Source of the DNA: Glycine soja
Lineage: Eukaryota; Streptophyta; Magnoliopsida; Fabales; Fabaceae
NCBI RefSeq assembly: GCF_004193775.1
Contig: NC_041007.1
Location: forward strand, 31,872,699 to 31,936,698
DNA length: 64,000 bases
Direction of reading: 5' to 3'
Shown: one piece after another, positions 59,918 to 64,000 of the stretch
Layout: each line of letters begins with the position of its first letter
Position numbering within the stretch: position 1 is the first letter of the stretch
The notes under the pieces: generated by a model
The model's input: the letters and a program-made list of their open reading frames with translations, nothing else
The model's database searches: none
Told to the model about the DNA's origin: nothing
Position numbers and translations under genes: made by a program

Positions 59918-61275
59918 TGTTAGACTTTTGGCAAGCATACCAATTGTCGTCACATGTTATAGATTTGTAAAAAGAGATAGTCTCCACGGGGACTTGAGTT
60001 TACTTAATTCATTCGAATAAAGGTTATCAGTTCAATAGTTATGTACAAGTTTTAGTCGAAATATCATGGGTTTGTTTAACTAATGAAATTTAAAGTAATG
60101 AAATAACAAAATTTACGAAAATGATGGAAATAACGGAAAAAATGGAATTTAGTGCATCAGAAATACATAAAGTTACGAAAAGCATAAAAACGAAGTTAAT
60201 TAATTCAAGAAAATGTAGGATTGGATTTCATCGTTCATACCCTCAGTATCCTAATAAGATTAGCATATATAAATCCTTTTCTAACATTACTGATGCACAC
60301 ACTAAGTTACCCCAAGTCGATCCCTCGCACTTGGAAACCTAAGAATATTTACTAAATATCGATCCCTTGCATATGAAGTAAATACCCCAACATTACAATC
60401 ATAATCTTGTGCATTTTGCAACCAAAACGTTATGCTCTATTCCTAGCAACGTAACGTAAAGAGTAACTTCATTCAATTCAAATTCTAAGAGTACTTCCCA
60501 GTCAAACTTAAAATCCAATTTCATGAAACTAGTGATCAAATAGAATCAAGCATTACGAGTAGAATGAAATTACCAATAATGAGTAGAAAAGATTCATACA
60601 CATATAATATCAAAAGGGATAGATAAGGGTACAAAGATTACATCCAATCCTTAGAAAAACTAACTGATCATTACGTAAAGCACAAGACTAACAAGAGAAA
60701 TGACGATGGATGCAATCCATGATCACAACTCTGCAGCGCCCGGGCTCCATTTTCCACTTTCTTATTTTTCTTCATCAGCTTCTCATGTTTTTCTCTACTA
60801 CTGGATCCTTTTTTAACTTCCTAAAAATGGATATTTATAGAAAAGAGCCAAGAGGTGTTGAGAAATTCACCCAGGCGAGCTATAGCTTGCTCGGCGAATT
60901 TGTGACTTAGTGCTGAAGGCACCAATTCTCCTACGCGAGTTGTAGCTCGCCCAAACACGTTGGTTGCTTATGGTTGAAGAAATCTTATTAGCCTATGCAA
61001 GTTGGATGCTAGCCTGAGCGAATAGATGTCTAAAATCTTTGAAAAATTACCATTTTGCCTTTCATTTTGACTTTGTTTTTGGATCTAACAAACAACCATC
61101 AAAAACTACAAAATCATGGATGAATCTTTCATATTTAAACAAAAACATTAGTAAATGTACAATATATATATATAAAACAAATAGATTTAAGGGTAGTTTA
61201 TAAGAAAACTATTACAATCGAAAGATAAATGCTAACATTTTAATTCAAAAAATAACTGAAATATGTCACTTATCA
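59918..61275 (-). repeat. Athila/Tat-style LTR, minus strand
   Basis: About 1.36 kb bounded by TGATAAGTG and CTAACA, followed six bases later by a tRNA-Asp-like primer site with two changes. It contains repeated TAGCTCGC/TAGCTTGCTCGGCG motifs (60880-60950). No second copy was found in the window. Confidence 0.55.
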
Positions 61276-61854
61276 GAGATCAAGAGGATACTAGAAAAAA
61301 CCGTAGCTACTTCAAGGAAGAATAGGACTACAAAGCTTGATGATTGCCTATGAGCATATAGAGCAGCCTTCAAAACACCCATTGGCCTCTCCCCATTTCA
61401 AATGGTGTACGAAAAAGCATGCCACCTACCAGCGGAGTTAGAAATAAAAGCTCATTGGGCCAAGAAGTTCCTTAACTTAGACTTTACCGCATCCAGAGAG
61501 AAGAGGAAGGTACAACTACAGGAACTTGAAGAGATGTGCCTCAACGCATATGAATCATCCAAGCTCTACGAAGAAAGAACCAATAGGTACCATGAAAGAA
61601 AGATCTTCCATAGAGAATTCAAGCCCGAACAACAAGTATTGCTCTACAACTTAAGATTAAAGTTGTTTCCCAGAAAATTAAAATCAAGATGGAGTGGTCC
61701 CTTTACTGTCAAAGGCATTAAGCCTTATGGAGCTATAGAAATAGAGGACCAATCCAAAGACCGCAGCAAGTTGGTTAATGGCCAAAGATTAAATATCTAC
61801 CTTGGTGGAGAAGTCCCACAACACATCATAGTCATCAAGCTCAAAGATCCTTAG

Positions 61855-63511
61855 AGCGACACCAAACGTCAAGCTAGTGATGTTAAAGAAGTGCTTACTG
61901 GGAGGCAACCTAACTTTCTAACTCTTAAATTTTACATTACATTCATTTAGGATAGTTTTTAGCTTTAAGTTTGTAGTTCAAAAAAAATTTATCACTCAGT
62001 AGCATAGCACTAACTCCCATTGTTTGGAGGACCATGTACTCACTGTCCAGGGAGGTGGTGTGGTTGCAATGTTAAGGGCTCCTCAACCCTAAGTTAAGCC
62101 TTCTTTGCCCCTCTCTTTTATTTTTTGTAAATTTTGCTTTATTAGTTTAGGTTTTTAGTATATGTGTGGTAGTTTAAGAATATGTTTATTATTAGGAAGA
62201 TAAGGAAACACAAGTAATTGAGAAGCATCACCATTTTCTTGCAAACCCACCATAAAATAAAATAATTTTTTGTGCTTAAATCATTCTTTGTGTGGTTGAA
62301 CTCAAATGCTAAAAGTGAAAACCATTAATTTTGGTTGATTGAGATGTGTAATGAGTTTAGCATGAAAAATTGAAAGCAAATAAAACATGTAGATCTAGCC
62401 TAGTGAGTGACTGATCCTTATAATGATACAAATATATATTGAGAGACACTCTTATTTCACTCACAATAGACTTTGATTAAATCTGTTGTAGATTGATTGT
62501 AATTGTATGCATTGAAATGATCAAGGCCATATTTGCATGTTTAGCCAAGAGCCAAAAAGCCTACCCTAAATTGTTTATCCCTTGCACCTTACTTTGAGCT
62601 TAATTAATGTATTCTTTTCTAATTCCCTAATCTTTAAATTTATATATATCAGCTATTACCCTTAACTTAAAGCATAAGAGAGCATAGGTCTAGGAATTGG
62701 GAAAAGTTTTAAGTTTGGAGTGGTAATGCACCACTCAAAGAGAACAAAATAAAGGGTACCAACAAGCTATCACGTGAACAAAGGTTGAAAGTATTATCCT
62801 CATTCTCTCTTGTAAAGTATTGAAAAAAGGAAAATTTGAAAAACAAAAAATAAAGACAAACAAGAGAGAAGCAAAGTAAAGCAAAAAAAAAAAAAAATTG
62901 AGGACAAAGCAAAGTATGTGTGAAATCGAAAATCTGGGGTACCAAGGATTGGTAGGAAGTGAATGAAATGAATAAACTAATGCTTTCCTTCCTCTAAGTT
63001 ACTTTGAAATATCTAGAAAAACCAATACTCCTTATTAGTTATTAGCCAAGCCCCCCTACAAGCCAATAAAGTCCTTAGTGATCTCTGCATGCCTTTCATG
63101 TATTAATTAACTTGAGATGAAAGTCAAAGTTGAATTATGGTGTTCTAAGAAGTGAATTGAGTGAAACAATTACCCAAGCTAAATCATGAGCTTAAGAGCG
63201 AAACACTTTATGAGAGGACAAGTTGCTCTATGATTAGATTTATAATTCCACTCTTGTTGCATGTTTTGGACTTTGCAAACTATTTGGTTGAGCTAAAAAG
63301 CTGTATGTGGGCACCATACTTAGACGATTGAAGCACATAATCAAATAAATCAATGAATAAAAAGGGGGAATGCAAGAGAAATGTGTTTTTAACTTATCAT
63401 TGTGAATCTTTGTTCTTATTTTTAGTCAAGTTTTATTTTAAATTTTCATTGGTCAGTTTGTTTTTAGTTCAATCTTGCTTGAGGACAAGCAATGTTATAA
63501 GTTTGGAGTGT
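61855..63511 (+). other. 3' non-coding region of the second Athila-like element
   Basis: It starts with the GATGTTAAAGAAGTGCTTAC motif, has no env-like frame, and ends with GCTTGAGGACAAGCAATG and a TAAGTTTGGAGTGT tract next to the 3' LTR. Confidence 0.6.
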
Positions 63512-64000
63512 TGATAAACGCCAAATTTACCGTATTTTCATATGCATTTTGAGATATTTATTTGATACTTTGGTATACTTTAGGTCTTGTTTTGAATCAA
63601 ATTCGTTATGTTTTCAGTTTTTAATATATTTTAGATAGGAATTATGATTTTAGAATTTTTTAATATGATTTTGTGAGTTTTTACAAAGAAACATGACAAT
63701 TTTACAAGGTAGCCTTGCTCAAGCGAGGTATAGGCCGCTCAAGCCAGCTCAAACAAAGGAGAAGACAAAATTTTGTAGAGGGATATCTCACTTAAGTGAT
63801 GAGCGCACCAGATAGTGTGTCCAGAAACTAAATTAATTCAAAGCAAAGATAATTATGGAGATATAGCTCGAAGATAAATAAAGAAAATCCCTTGGAAGAT
63901 AATTACAACAATTAAAATAGATTATATCACCTGAAGAGATAATTTCCTTGTATAGAATATATTATTTTGTAAATTAAGGAGATTATTTTCCTCTATTAAA
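63512..64000 (+). repeat. 3' LTR of the second Athila-like element, cut by window end
   Basis: It matches 56311-56578 over its first about 270 bases, including GTATACTTTAGG and CAAGGTAGCC, then continues past the point where the 5' copy is deleted. Confidence 0.85.

Larger units (their letters stand above)
58519..61275 (-). mobile_element. Composite minus-strand retroelement insertion
   Basis: This block separates two halves of the integrase above. On the minus strand it begins with an LTR-like segment (61275-59918, TGATAAGTGACA to GTCTAACA). A primer-binding-site-like sequence TGGCGACGTTGTCGGGGA follows (59911-59894). Gypsy coding fragments of another type and an LTR-like tail with TTATAAATAGACTCC (about 58795-58809) come after. 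No clean target duplication was found (AGTAT against GAGAT), so the borders may not be one simple insertion. Confidence 0.6.
56580..61854 (+). pseudogene. Pol of the second Athila-like element, split
   Basis: The RT region (56600-57490) has YRRMPFGLCNA and FMDDFSIFG, with a stop just before MCIDYC. RNase H is internally deleted, keeping [11 protein letters not shown] and LRRLVN-like sequence. Integrase shows the HHCC finger ([15 protein letters not shown]), YVSKWVKAI and GDGGTHFCNA. It is cut at about 58518 within the HPQTNGQ region. The continuation at 61276 starts at EIKRILE-like sequence (IKRILEKTVA) and runs to 61854 with VYEKACHLPAELE and WSGPFTVKGIKPYG. Several frameshifts and stops make it non-functional. 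Confidence 0.88.
56311..64000 (+). mobile_element. Second Athila-like gypsy element, deleted and interrupted
   Basis: The LTR start TGATAAACGYCAAATTTACC occurs at 56311 and again at 63512. The first copy joins pol directly at about 56580, so the rest of the 5' LTR, leader, gag and protease are deleted. Pol runs 56580-58518, is interrupted by a 2.76-kb insertion, and ends at 61276-61854. A non-coding 3' region leads to TAAGTTTGGAGTGT and the 3' LTR. The window ends inside that LTR. Confidence 0.85.

Overview
The window reads as a nuclear chromosome segment of a legume, most likely a Glycine species. Reasons: very high A+T, plant-type GT-AG introns, soybean-type Ty3/gypsy (Athila-branch) and Ty1/copia elements, LTRs carrying TAATCGATTA motifs, and a fragment of plastid DNA. 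I see no conventional single-copy host gene. The species call is inference from sequence style, not from a search.

The main object is one very large Mutator-like DNA transposon (MULE) at 12331-48091 (35.8 kb). It has terminal inverted repeats of about 400 bp and is flanked by an exact 9-bp target duplication (TAAATCAT-type; TAAAATCAT at 12322-12330 and 48092-48100). It holds a FAR1/MURA-type transposase (minus, 44795-47227, two in-frame stops), a Ulp1/C48 SUMO-protease-like gene (minus, 17361-20047, 11 exons, catalytic His/Asp/Cys visible), three B3-like DNA-binding genes (one minus at 15076-16860, two plus at 25730-40831 and 42231-43067, the latter two broken), and a small GRF zinc-finger membrane protein (plus, 13844-14325, intact). 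This looks like a transposon with an accessory set of SUMO protease, DNA-binding and zinc-finger genes.

The MULE has itself been hit several times. A 14.2-kb Athila-like gypsy element (25741-39891) sits inside the first exon of one B3 gene, a few codons after its ATG. A 4.0-kb minus-strand copia-type element with only gag remnants (33131-37146, target duplication CCTTC) sits inside that gypsy element near the end of integrase. A 5'-truncated RTE-type LINE lies in an intron of another B3 gene, and a plastid DNA insertion lies near 23.5-24.0 kb. The nesting gives an order: MULE, then gypsy, then copia.

Left of the MULE (1-12330) is AT-rich intergenic DNA with a decayed copia pol fragment (minus, about 5.0-6.3 kb), microsatellites and a diverged three-copy repeat near 8.5-9.6 kb. 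Right of it (48101-64000) are a decayed LTR, a gypsy pol fragment (52.8-54.8 kb), a small hAT-like non-autonomous element (55113-55680), and a second Athila-like element (56311 to the window end) whose integrase is split by a composite insertion at 58519-61275.
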